Below are positions 45,500-54,410 of a DNA stretch of 64,000 nucleotides, one piece after another. The DNA is taken from assembly GCA_949152475.1 (NCBI GenBank), contig CASCJZ010000077.1, positions 62,001 to 126,000 of the forward strand, read 5' to 3'. The stretch is from Terebella lapidaria. Taxonomy: Eukaryota; Annelida; Polychaeta; Terebellida; Terebellidae. Each line of letters begins with the position of its first letter. Positions within the stretch are counted from its first letter, which is position 1. The notes beneath the pieces were generated by a model that was not told the origin of the DNA, did no database searches, and saw nothing but the letters and a program-made list of their open reading frames with translations. Position numbers and translations under genes: made by a program.

Positions 45500-45517
45500 T
45501 GGTACCAGAAGTGGGGT
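45500..45517 (+). promoter_or_regulatory. Primer binding site, probably tRNA-Leu
   Basis: TGGTACCAGAAGTGGGGT starts two bases after the 5' LTR. It begins with the TGG that pairs with the universal CCA tail of tRNAs. The following ACCAGAAGTGGG resembles the complement of the 3' arm of animal leucine tRNAs. Position and form are firm; the tRNA identity is from memory and less certain. Confidence 0.75.
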
Positions 45518-46039
45518 GGCCTTTGTTGTACACAAGAGTATTGTAATATTAGCTTGTACTTGTATATTGTACTTCATATCTGTCCAGTAACTTTGGAACT
45601 ATTTGAGTATTGTATTTGCCTGTTGTACTAAGCATTGTCATACGCCTTGTTGGTTGTGCGTAACTTCCAAGTGTTGTAACTTGCATTAGCATTCGCATTA
45701 CATTGTCTTACTGTATACATCCATATATCTTGTAAGTCATACCGTCCGTACGTCCGTCGTATAAGCTGTTGTCGTTGTTTTGACTCGCGTCCACTACAGG
45801 TAATTTGTTTCCCGACTGCATATTGAATGAGCACATTGATCGACTGGTTTTCAACCCAGTAAGTTACCGCGACTGTGTGTCCGGTGGTTGTATATTTATC
45901 TGCTGGTTTCTGGTGTGAGTACTGTTCATATTTTTGGCCTTGGTTGTATTTCACTGCATCAAGGGGGTGTTTTGATGTTTGAATGTACAGTGCCCAGAAA
46001 CGCATGTATTATATCTTTGTATTGTTACTAATCGTTATC
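45518..46039 (+). other. Untranslated leader of the retrotransposon
   Basis: About 520 bp between the primer binding site and the likely gag start. It is T-rich on the plus strand and contains no recognisable domain-coding frame. It is the expected place for a packaging signal, but none can be recognised by sequence. A minus-strand open stretch at 45628-46005 has no recognisable domain and is not called. Confidence 0.6.
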
Positions 46040-49000
46040 ATGGGTATTCCAGATAAGTTGGCAGCCTTGAAAGCTGATGAGCTGCGTGCTGAGTGTGAAA
46101 GCCGTGGTATCACACATGAGGGCCTCAACCGGGAGCAAATGAAGTCCGAGATCATTCAGTACGAGAAGCAGCTCGAACTTCAAGCCAGCAATAGCACTGA
46201 CCAAGCAACACCTGAAACAGACAGAGATAGTAAGTATTCTGAAGAATATATTGAGGAACATTTACAATTAAAGAGGATTGCTCTTGACATGCAAGCTCGT
46301 GAAATGGAGTTAAAAGCCAAGGAATTAGAGCTCAATCATGAATTTCGTATGAGGCAATTAGAATTACAGTCGCCTAAATCTAAACCCTCTGAGGTTTCAG
46401 TTGAAAGTCGAAGCTTAAAGATGCCTTGTTTGAAAGATAATGATGACATTGAAACTTACCTGTGTACCTTTGAGAGAATTGCAGCTGCCAACAAATGGGA
46501 TAAACGGACTTGGGCTACTCGTATTGCAGCACTTCTGACTGGTAAAGCCAGAGAAGCCTATATACGGATGAACTTTGATGACTCTGATAATTATGACAAA
46601 CTAAAACAAGCTGTATTGTCACGTTATGATCTTACCCCTGAGAATTACCGTAAGCAGTTTAGATCGTGCAGGAAGGCGCCAGACGAGACCTTCATAGAAT
46701 GGGGAATTCGAGCCACGAGATTATTTCAGAGATGGGTCGGTACAGCCATCGACGATCCTAAGCGACTGTCAGAAACCATGGTAATGGAGCACATACTGTC
46801 CAACACGACACCTGAACTTCAGGTCTGGCTACGTGAGAGACAAGCGACCTCTGTGGATGATTTGACCCGCCATGCAGAAACCTACAGGTCGGCCCGACAG
46901 GGAGTCTTCCGTAGATCAGACTCGAGCAGAGATCAACGAAGCCATAGGCCGGAGATCAAGAAGTCGTCCGACACTACAGAAAAGCCAGGTAAAGACATTA
47001 AGCCTAATTTTGACCGAGCAAAATTTGTTACTTGCTACAGATGTAAGAACCGTGGTCATTATCAAGCCGACTGTCCAGAGAATAAGAAAGCCACTACAGG
47101 ATTTTGTCACAGCCCTACTAAATTAGCTTTGTCGTTTGAGAAATTCACAGAATCTGGCTACGTCAATGATGAGGCCGTGAAAATGATCATTGACACAGGA
47201 AGCTCTTGCACTTTGATCCGTGATGATTATGTACCAGAATCTGCATATACAGGTCAAACAATGCAGGTACAGTTTGCAGACGGATCTGAAAAACACATAC
47301 CTCTTGCAAATGTAACTCTAACCAGTTCTAAAGGTTCTATTGCACAGGAAGTGGGCGTTGTCCACACCCTACCAGCTGATGTACTTCTAGGACACGATTC
47401 CATGGCGATTGTTGACAAACAAGGCAACACGTTTGCTGTTACACGCGCACAAGCCAAACACCTAGAGCAACAGCAGCAAGCAGTTGATGCAGAGATCACC
47501 AAAACCCGCGTTAAAGTGTCTCCACTAATTGACTCTACAGTAAATGCTAACACTGAAGCATCTGATAATCTGTTAACACTAGAATCATTGGCTGAACAGA
47601 CTGTTGCATGTAGCCTATCCGCTGACCAAAGCAGTGACACTGATGGTGGAGAAACTACCGAACCTGAAGATGAAGCAGGTGGTCCACCAGTCGACACGGG
47701 TGCTGATACACTCAACCCTAGCTCCACTCTCTCCATGACGAAAGAACAGCTGATGCTATGGCAACAGAAGGATCCCAGTCTGTCGGATATTCGCAGCAAG
47801 GTGAGACCAAAACCCTCTAGTAATCAAACCAGTTATTTCCTCCATGATGGATTGATAATGAGAAAGTACTTCCCGCAGAGTCAGGATCAGCCTACTGATC
47901 AACTTGTAGTGCCTAAAACATGCCGTGAGGATTTATTGATTCTTGCACACAGCATTCCACTAGCTGGACACCTAGGCGTTGACAAGACCAGAGACAGGTT
48001 ACTAGCGCACTACTTCTGGCCAAACATATACAAGGAAGTCAAACAATTTTGTAGCACGTGTCCTGATTGCCAGAAAACAGGAAGAAAACTCAAGTCTGAC
48101 AAAGCGTGTCTCAAACCAATTGTACCAATTGGCATTCCATTCCGTAAGATTAATATTGACATTGTTGGCCCACTGCCAAGATCTAATTCTGGTAATCGGT
48201 TTATATTAACGGTTGCTGATTTCGCCACCAGGTATCCTGAAGCCTTTCCACTTCCCACTCAGACAGCCGAAGCAGTAGCAGATGCCCTCGTCGATCTCTT
48301 CAGCAGAGTTGGTATCCCGGACGAGATCGTTTCTGACCAGGGGACTAACTTCATGAGCTCCCTCGTCACTCAGCTGTGCTCAACATTAGGTATCAGGAAA
48401 ATCAAGTCGTCTGTATATTACCCGCAGACTAATGGCCTAGTCGAGAGACTAAATGGTACGTTAAAATCTATGATCCGTAAATTTGTACATGATGACCCTA
48501 AAAACTGGGATAAAGTTCTACCCTATGTTCTCTTTGCTTATCGAGAAGTCCCTGAAGCCAGCACTGGATTCTCCCCTTTCGAATTGGTGTATGGTTGGCC
48601 TGTACGAGGTCCACTCTCAATTGTGAAAGAGAGTTGGTTAGAAGGAACAGAACCTGACCTGTCGATTGTTGAATATGTTCTAACCACCCGATCTAGGCTT
48701 GCAGAATGTGTTGATCTTGCCCAAAAGCATCTCCAAGACAGCCAGCAGAAGATGAAGCAGTGGTACGACAAGGACGCCAGAGGCCGGACTTACCAAGAAG
48801 GAGAAGAAGTCCTCGTCCTTCTGCCCACCACATCAAGATCCTTAGAAGCAAGATGGCAAGGTCCGTACCCCATCACCCGTAAGTTGTCAGATCTAGACTA
48901 TGAGGTTGATACAGGTCGCACAAACAAAAGGCTACGTATATTTCACGCTAATTTGTTGAAGAAATGGAAGTCCCGTCGAGAAGTCGTTATGTTCAGTAGT

Positions 49001-50464
49001 CACGAGATAATGGATAAAGTGTCTTGTCCAATAGCCAGTAAGGAAACCTGGCGAGATGTTGAAGTGTCTGAACACTTGACTGTGGAGCAGCGAAAAGCTG
49101 TAGATGATCTTCTTATGAAGTATGATTGTGTATTTTCTGACAAACCGTCTATTACTAACGCCGCAGTACATCAAATTAATACCTTTGATGCTCAGCCTAT
49201 TCGTCAAGGCCCTTATCGAATCCCTCATGCCCTGAAAGAACAGTTTCAAGTCGAGCTGCAGGAGATGCTGTCCCAAGGCATAATTGAGCGTTCTACCAGC
49301 AACTGGGCAGCTCCTGTGGTCATTGTCCCAAAGAAGCAGGATGGCAAGCAGACTGGCATCAGAGTATGTATAGATTATCGCAAACTTAATGCTGTTTCCA
49401 ACTTCGACGCATATCCTCTCCCTCGCATGGAAGACTTGGTCGAGGATCTCGGGAACGCTAAATTTCTAAGTAAGTTGGATCTCACAAAAGGTTACTGGCA
49501 AATACCCCTTAGTGAAGACACTAAAGAAAAATCGGCATTTATAACTCCTAACGGATTATTTCAGTTTAATGTAATGCCGTTTGGCATGAAAAGTGCGCCG
49601 GCTACATTTCAACGTATGATGAATAATGTTCTTTCTGGACTGGAACAGTTTGCTGGTGCATACTTAGATGATGTTCTAATTCACAGTTCCACGTTTGAAG
49701 AACACCTAGTGCATCTGGAGGCTGTACTCCAAGCTTTGGCAGAAGCTAAACTTGTGGCCAAACCAAGTAAATGCGTTGTTGGGCACGCACAGGTAAAATA
49801 TCTGGGACATCTCATTGGTGTAGGTGAAATGCGACCCTTGAGATCGAAGGTCGAATGTCTTGTCCAGTACTCGGTGCCTGAAACTAAAAAGCAGCTCCGG
49901 TCCTTTCTTGGCTTAGCGTCTTACTACCGAAGGTATATTCCGGATTTCTTGGAGATAGCGTCACCTCTGACAGATAAGACAGGCAAGAACCAGCCTAACC
50001 ACATAAAATGGACAGAACGCTGTGACCGAGCTTTCTCTGCTCTCAAGCTACGGTTATCTAGTTATCCAGTTCTGCACTTGCCTGATTTTTCTCGTCCGTT
50101 TCTTGTGCAGGTTGATGCGTCCGAACGTGGTCTCGGTGCTGTGCTAAGTCAAGTTGACGATCAAGGTTATGAGCACCCTATTGTATTTTGCAGCCGGAAG
50201 CTACTTGAACGCGAACGTAAATTGGCTACAACCGAAAAAGAATGCCTCGGCCTTGTGTGGGCTGTTGATCTATTAAAACCATATTTGTACGGTAACCAGT
50301 TCACTATTGAAACTGACCACAATGCCCTTGTGTGGTTAGACAAGTTTAAAGATACAAATCAGAAGCTACTTAGATGGAGCTTGATGCTTCAACAGTATTC
50401 GTTCACAGTTCGTCACAGACGTGGTATTGACAATAAGAATGCGGATGCTCTTTCAAGGTTATAG
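46040..50464 (+). CDS. gag-pol: Gag-Pol polyprotein of a Gmr1-like Gypsy element
   Basis: One open frame of 1,474 residues encoding all replication functions of the element. I chose the ATG at 46040 because it has A at -3 and G at +4. The frame is open upstream to another ATG at 45983, which has poor context and would add 19 hydrophobic residues. Order from this start: SAP-like N-terminus (about 5-42); charged, probably coiled-coil stretch (66-110); capsid region with a SCAN-like part (196-282); CCHC zinc knuckle CYRCKNRGHYQADC (332-345); protease DTGSS (385-389); acidic linker; integrase zinc domain (H637, H644, C674, C677); integrase core D707, D766, E802 (35 residues between the last two); GPY module (941-943); reverse transcriptase with D1147 and YLDD (1208-1211); RNase H (D1359, E1401, D1426, D1469). 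No stop separates gag from pol, so the family's usual frameshift or read-through is not needed here. The frame looks whole. Confidence 0.93.
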   Translation: MGIPDKLAALKADELRAECESRGITHEGLNREQMKSEIIQYEKQLELQASNSTDQATPETDRDSKYSEEYIEEHLQLKRIALDMQAREMELKAKELELNHEFRMRQLELQSPKSKPSEVSVESRSLKMPCLKDNDDIETYLCTFERIAAANKWDKRTWATRIAALLTGKAREAYIRMNFDDSDNYDKLKQAVLSRYDLTPENYRKQFRSCRKAPDETFIEWGIRATRLFQRWVGTAIDDPKRLSETMVMEHILSNTTPELQVWLRERQATSVDDLTRHAETYRSARQGVFRRSDSSRDQRSHRPEIKKSSDTTEKPGKDIKPNFDRAKFVTCYRCKNRGHYQADCPENKKATTGFCHSPTKLALSFEKFTESGYVNDEAVKMIIDTGSSCTLIRDDYVPESAYTGQTMQVQFADGSEKHIPLANVTLTSSKGSIAQEVGVVHTLPADVLLGHDSMAIVDKQGNTFAVTRAQAKHLEQQQQAVDAEITKTRVKVSPLIDSTVNANTEASDNLLTLESLAEQTVACSLSADQSSDTDGGETTEPEDEAGGPPVDTGADTLNPSSTLSMTKEQLMLWQQKDPSLSDIRSKVRPKPSSNQTSYFLHDGLIMRKYFPQSQDQPTDQLVVPKTCREDLLILAHSIPLAGHLGVDKTRDRLLAHYFWPNIYKEVKQFCSTCPDCQKTGRKLKSDKACLKPIVPIGIPFRKINIDIVGPLPRSNSGNRFILTVADFATRYPEAFPLPTQTAEAVADALVDLFSRVGIPDEIVSDQGTNFMSSLVTQLCSTLGIRKIKSSVYYPQTNGLVERLNGTLKSMIRKFVHDDPKNWDKVLPYVLFAYREVPEASTGFSPFELVYGWPVRGPLSIVKESWLEGTEPDLSIVEYVLTTRSRLAECVDLAQKHLQDSQQKMKQWYDKDARGRTYQEGEEVLVLLPTTSRSLEARWQGPYPITRKLSDLDYEVDTGRTNKRLRIFHANLLKKWKSRREVVMFSSHEIMDKVSCPIASKETWRDVEVSEHLTVEQRKAVDDLLMKYDCVFSDKPSITNAAVHQINTFDAQPIRQGPYRIPHALKEQFQVELQEMLSQGIIERSTSNWAAPVVIVPKKQDGKQTGIRVCIDYRKLNAVSNFDAYPLPRMEDLVEDLGNAKFLSKLDLTKGYWQIPLSEDTKEKSAFITPNGLFQFNVMPFGMKSAPATFQRMMNNVLSGLEQFAGAYLDDVLIHSSTFEEHLVHLEAVLQALAEAKLVAKPSKCVVGHAQVKYLGHLIGVGEMRPLRSKVECLVQYSVPETKKQLRSFLGLASYYRRYIPDFLEIASPLTDKTGKNQPNHIKWTERCDRAFSALKLRLSSYPVLHLPDFSRPFLVQVDASERGLGAVLSQVDDQGYEHPIVFCSRKLLERERKLATTEKECLGLVWAVDLLKPYLYGNQFTIETDHNALVWLDKFKDTNQKLLRWSLMLQQYSFTVRHRRGIDNKNADALSRL

Positions 50465-50558
50465 CTGAATTTATTGATGCACAGAACCACAAGTAATTTG
50501 ACATGGTTGGTATATTTGTTTGGTGTTTTTCCTCCATGAAATTATGAATTTCAAACCT
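50465..50558 (+). other. Short 3' untranslated stretch of the retrotransposon
   Basis: Ninety-four AT-rich bases between the pol stop and the polypurine tract. There is no room for an envelope gene. Confidence 0.7.
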
Positions 50559-50571
50559 AAGGAGGGAGGAG
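50559..50571 (+). promoter_or_regulatory. Polypurine tract
   Basis: AAGGAGGGAGGAG, thirteen purines directly against the 3' LTR. This is the standard position for plus-strand DNA priming during reverse transcription. Confidence 0.92.
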
Positions 50572-51619
50572 TGTTACAGATTCCATTTTATGGTATTTGT
50601 GTATATATTTGTGTAACATTCGTCTGATCATATTTGTCTTATTGCACAGTTTCCTAATTTTATACCAGCAGTATATTTTGTGTCTAGACAGTCTTGTCTG
50701 GTGGCCTGCGTGTCCAGCAGGATGGTTAGATTTAGTTGGATTCGCTTCACTGCACACCTCTATATAATGTCTCACCCACAGTCGTATGTATCACTCATCA
50801 TTTGGCTGTCCGAGGCGTGCTTAGAACTGTGTTCACTGCAGAAGTTATATGGGAATTTGTATACGCCGTCATTGTAAGTAAATCTTTCATTTTTACTCTA
50901 TACTAGCTGTGGTGTTCAGCGTTACATTTATACGGCAATATCAGGTATTTTGTTACCATCTAAATATATTGTGGATTGAATTTCTATGATTGAAAACCTG
51001 GGCGATTTGTTGACTCTACTGTCAATTATTACTGTTACTCTACTGTTATTCACTATTGCTAATTTAATGGAAAACGTGACCTTGAAAACTTACCTTGTGC
51101 ATTCATTTTATATTGCAAGTTTCGTTGCCTGCTTAGTGGAATATCTTTGGACTATCACTTTGTCAAGTCGCCTAGTCGTCTCCACGTCGTCTATTGTCAC
51201 GTCGTCACGTTGTCTAGTGTCACGTCGTCACGTTGTCTAGTGTCACGTCGTCACGTCGCCTAGTGTCACGTCGTCACGTCGTCTAGTGTCAAGTCGCGAT
51301 CTACGTCACGCTCATCGCCTTGTCACCTCTACTCGTCGCCACGTACGTTGTCGTGTTCTCTCGTTGCCACTTCATCGTCTTGTGTCGATTCGCCGCCACA
51401 TCTTGGATCGTCTGGACATCGTGTGTCGCCTCGTTGCCACGTCATTGCATCATCGTTCATCTTTCTGTGTGATACTTCTGTGATTTGACGTTGTGTTTGC
51501 CCGATTGGCTGTACTGTCTAACTGTGTGTTGTATATTTGTATATATAATCAGTGTATATTCTATAAATAGTGTATATAAATTACACCCGTCTTGTTGTGT
51601 ACAACGCCACTCGCCAACA
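50572..51619 (+). repeat. 3' LTR
   Basis: A 1,048-bp copy of the 5' LTR at a fixed offset of 6,122 bp, with about two substitutions and no length change. It includes the same four 23-bp repeats (51196-51287) and ends CCAACA directly before the right target-site duplication. Confidence 0.95.
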
Positions 51620-51624
51620 ACAAG
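51620..51624 (+). repeat. Target-site duplication, right (ACAAG)
   Basis: ACAAG directly after the closing CA of the 3' LTR, matching 44445-44449. Joining the flanks at one copy gives GATGGACAAGCGACGCTCC, a sequence found intact elsewhere in the array. Confidence 0.93.
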
Positions 51625-51745
51625 CGACGCTCCACTGTACGATGGACATGTGACGCTCCACCGTACGATGGACATGCGACGCTCCATCGTACGATGGACT
51701 AGCGACACTCCACCGTAAGATGGACATGCGATGCTCCACCGTACG

Positions 51746-52402
51746 ATGGACATCTGACGCTCCTCCGTACGATGGACAAGCGACGCTCCACTGTACGATG
51801 GACATGTGACGCTCCACCGTACGATGGACATGCGACGCTCCATCGTACGATGGACATGCGACGCTCCACCGTACAATGGACATGCGACGCTCCATCGCAG
51901 GATGGACATGCGACGCTCCACCGTAAGAAGGACATGCGATGCTCCACCGTACGATGGACATGCGACGCTCCATCGTACGATGGACATGTGACGCTCCACC
52001 GTACGATGGACATGCGACGCTCCACTGTATGATGGACATGCGATGCTTTACTGTACAATGGACACGTTACGCTCAACCGTAAGATGGACATGCGATGCTC
52101 CACAGTACGATGGACATGGGACGCTCCATCATACGATGGACATGTGACGCTCCACCGTACGATGGACATGCGACGCTCCACTGTATGATGGACATGCGAT
52201 GCTTTACTGTACAATGGACACGTTACGCTCAACCGTAAGATGGACATGCGATGCTCCACAGTACGATGGACATGGGACGCTCCATCATATGATGGACATG
52301 TGACGCTCCACCGTACGATGGACATCTGACGCTCCACCGTGCGATGGACATGCTATGCTCCACCGCACGATGGACATGTGATGCTCCACCGTACGATGGA
52401 CA
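51746..52402 (+). repeat. Higher-order repeat block F, copy 1
   Basis: Matches 61291-61947 at an offset of 9,545 bp over about 657 bp, nearly identical. A third relative lies at about 54430-55090 (offset 2,687). It carries GGACAAGCGACG, CATCGCAGGATGG and GTAAGAAGGACATG units and the six-unit duplication at 52014-52325. Confidence 0.8.
52014..52325 (+). repeat. Six-unit (156-bp) tandem duplication
   Basis: Two copies of a 156-bp block (exactly six units), about 52014-52169 and 52170-52325. Each contains GCTTTACTGTACAATGGACA followed by CGTTACGCTCAACCGTAAG. The same two-copy structure occurs near 54700-55012 and 61559-61870. Confidence 0.85.
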
Positions 52403-53467
52403 TGCGACGCTTTATCGTACGATGGACATGTGACGCGCCACCGTACGATCGACATGCGATGCTTCACAGTACGATGGACATGTGATGCTCCACCGTACGA
52501 TGGACATGCGACGCTTTATCGTATGATGGACATGTGACGCGCCACCGTACGATCGACATGCGATGCTTCGCAGTACGATGGACATGTGATGCTCCACCGT
52601 ACGATGGACATCTCATGCTCCATCATACGATGGACATGCGATGCTCCAACGTACGATAGACATGTGATGCTCCATTGTACGATGGACATCTGACGCTCCA
52701 CCGTACAATGGATATGCGAGGCTCCACCGTACGATGGACATGGGACGCTCCACCGTACGATGGACATGTGACGCTCAACCGTACGATGGACATGCGAGGC
52801 TCCACTGTACGATGGACATGCGATGCTCCACCGTACGATCGACATGTGATGCTCCACTGTACGATGGACATGTGACGCTCCACTGTACGATGGACATCTG
52901 ACGCTCCACCGTACGATGGATATGCTATGCTCCACCGTACGATGGACATGTGACGCTCCACCGTACGATGGACATGCTATGCTCCACCGTACGATGGACA
53001 TGTGACGCTCCACCGTACAATGGACATGGGATGCTCCACCGTATGATGGACATGTGACGCTCCGCCGTACGATGGACATGGGAGGCTCCACCGTACGATG
53101 GACATGTGACAATCCACCGTACGATGGACATCTGACGCTCCTCCGTACGATGGACATGCGACGCTCCACTGTACGATGGACATGTGACGCTCCACAGTAC
53201 GATGGACATGCGACGCTCCCTCGTACGATGGACTAGCGACACTCCACCGTAAGATGGACATGCAACGCTCCACCGTACGATAGACATGCGATGCTCCACC
53301 AAACGATGGACATGTGACGCTCCACTGTACGATGGACATGTGACGCTCCACCGTATGATGGACATGCAAGGCTCCACTGTACAATGGACATGTGATGCTC
53401 CACCGTACGATGGACATGCGATGCTCCACCGTATGATGGACATGCAACGCTCCATCGTACGATGGAC
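52369..53467 (+). repeat. Higher-order repeat block D, copy right of the retrotransposon
   Basis: Partner of 36335-37433. Part of the same sequence is also found at 42180-43240, so this block belongs to a family with at least five members in the window. Confidence 0.75.
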
Positions 53468-53561
53468 ATGTGACGCTCCACCATACGATGGACATCTGAC
53501 GCTCCATTGTACGATGGACATGCGATGCTCCACTGTACGATGGACATGTGACGCCCCACCG

Positions 53562-54029
53562 TATGATTGACATGCAAGGCTCCACTGTACGATGGACATG
53601 TGACGCTCCACCGTATGATTGACATGCAAGGCTACACCGTAAAATGGACATGTGACGCTCCACCATACGATGGACATGCGACGCTCCATCGTACGATGGA
53701 CATGGGATGCTCTACCGTACGATGGACATCTGATGCTCCACCATACGATGGACATGTGACACTCCGCTGTACGATGGACATGTGACGCTCCACCATATGA
53801 TTGACATGCAAGGCTCCACTGTACGATGGACATGTGACGCTCCACCGTATGATTGACATGCAAGGCTACACCGTAAAATGGACATGTGACGCTCCACCAT
53901 ACGATGGACATGCGACGCTCCATCGTACGATGGACATGGGATGCTCTACCGTACGATGGACATCTGATGCTCCACCATACGATGGACATGTGACACTCCG
54001 CTGTACGATGGACATGTGACGCTCCTCCA
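53562..54029 (+). repeat. Nine-unit (234-bp) tandem duplication
   Basis: Copies at 53562-53795 and 53796-54029, at an offset of exactly 234 bp (nine units). Each begins TATGATTGACATGCAAGG and contains GGCTACACCGTAAAATGG. Related modules (for example 43100-43370) have a single copy, so this is a local gain. Confidence 0.88.
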
Positions 54030-54039
54030 TATGATGGAC

Positions 54040-54410
54040 ATGCGATGCTCCACTGTACGATGGACATCTGACGCTCCACCATACGATGGACTCCATCGTA
54101 CGATGGACTAGCGACGCTCCATCGTAAGATGGACATGCGACGCTCCACGTACATGTGATGCTCCACCGTACGATGGACATCCGACGCTCCACTGTATGAT
54201 GGACATGCAATGCGCCACCGTATGATGGACATGCGAGACTCCACCGTACGATGGACATGTGACAATCCACCGTACGATGGACATCTGACGCTCCTCCGTA
54301 CAATGGACAAGCGACGCTCCACTGTACGATGGACATGTGACGCTCCACCGTACGATGGACATGCGACGCTCCATCGTACGATGGACTAGCGACACTCCAC
54401 CGTACGATGG
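54040..54410 (+). repeat. Empty-site paralogue of the retrotransposon target
   Basis: The left part matches the retrotransposon's left flank (44178-44449, offset 9,862). The right part matches its right flank (51620 onward, offset 2,687). The two alignments meet at ACAAG, 54307-54311, with no insertion between them. This shows the pre-insertion sequence within a related higher-order block. Confidence 0.85.

Larger units (their letters stand above)
44450..51619 (+). mobile_element. Ty3/Gypsy LTR retrotransposon, Gmr1-like, looks whole
   Basis: A 7,170-bp element with 1,048-bp direct LTRs that open TGTTACAG and close CCAACA. It has a primer binding site, one long gag-pol frame and a polypurine tract, and is flanked by ACAAG duplications. 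The domain order (Gag, protease, integrase, reverse transcriptase, RNase H) is the rearranged order known from Gmr1-type Gypsy elements, first described in deuterostomes. The RT motif YLDD, the D,D35E integrase and the GPY module mark it as Gypsy rather than Copia. No envelope frame is present; only about 107 bp separate the pol stop from the 3' LTR. The element looks whole, with no visible breaks in the long frame. The LTRs differ at about two positions (roughly 0.2%), so the insertion is young, probably under about a million years at ordinary animal neutral rates (the rate is assumed). Confidence 0.95.

Noticed and set aside
45628-46005. Minus-strand open frame of 125 codons in the leader
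   Set aside because: It is antisense to the element, overlaps the gag start, and has no recognisable domain.
46040-50464. Copia (Ty1) assignment because integrase precedes reverse transcriptase
   Set aside because: The RT with YLDD and LDLTKGYWQI, the GPY module after integrase, the RNase H ending ADALSRL and the GHLGVDKT zinc region are Gypsy-type. Gmr1-like order explains the layout.
50465-50571. Envelope gene, which would make the element an errantivirus-like retrovirus
   Set aside because: Only about 107 bp lie between the pol stop and the 3' LTR, with no frame of useful length.
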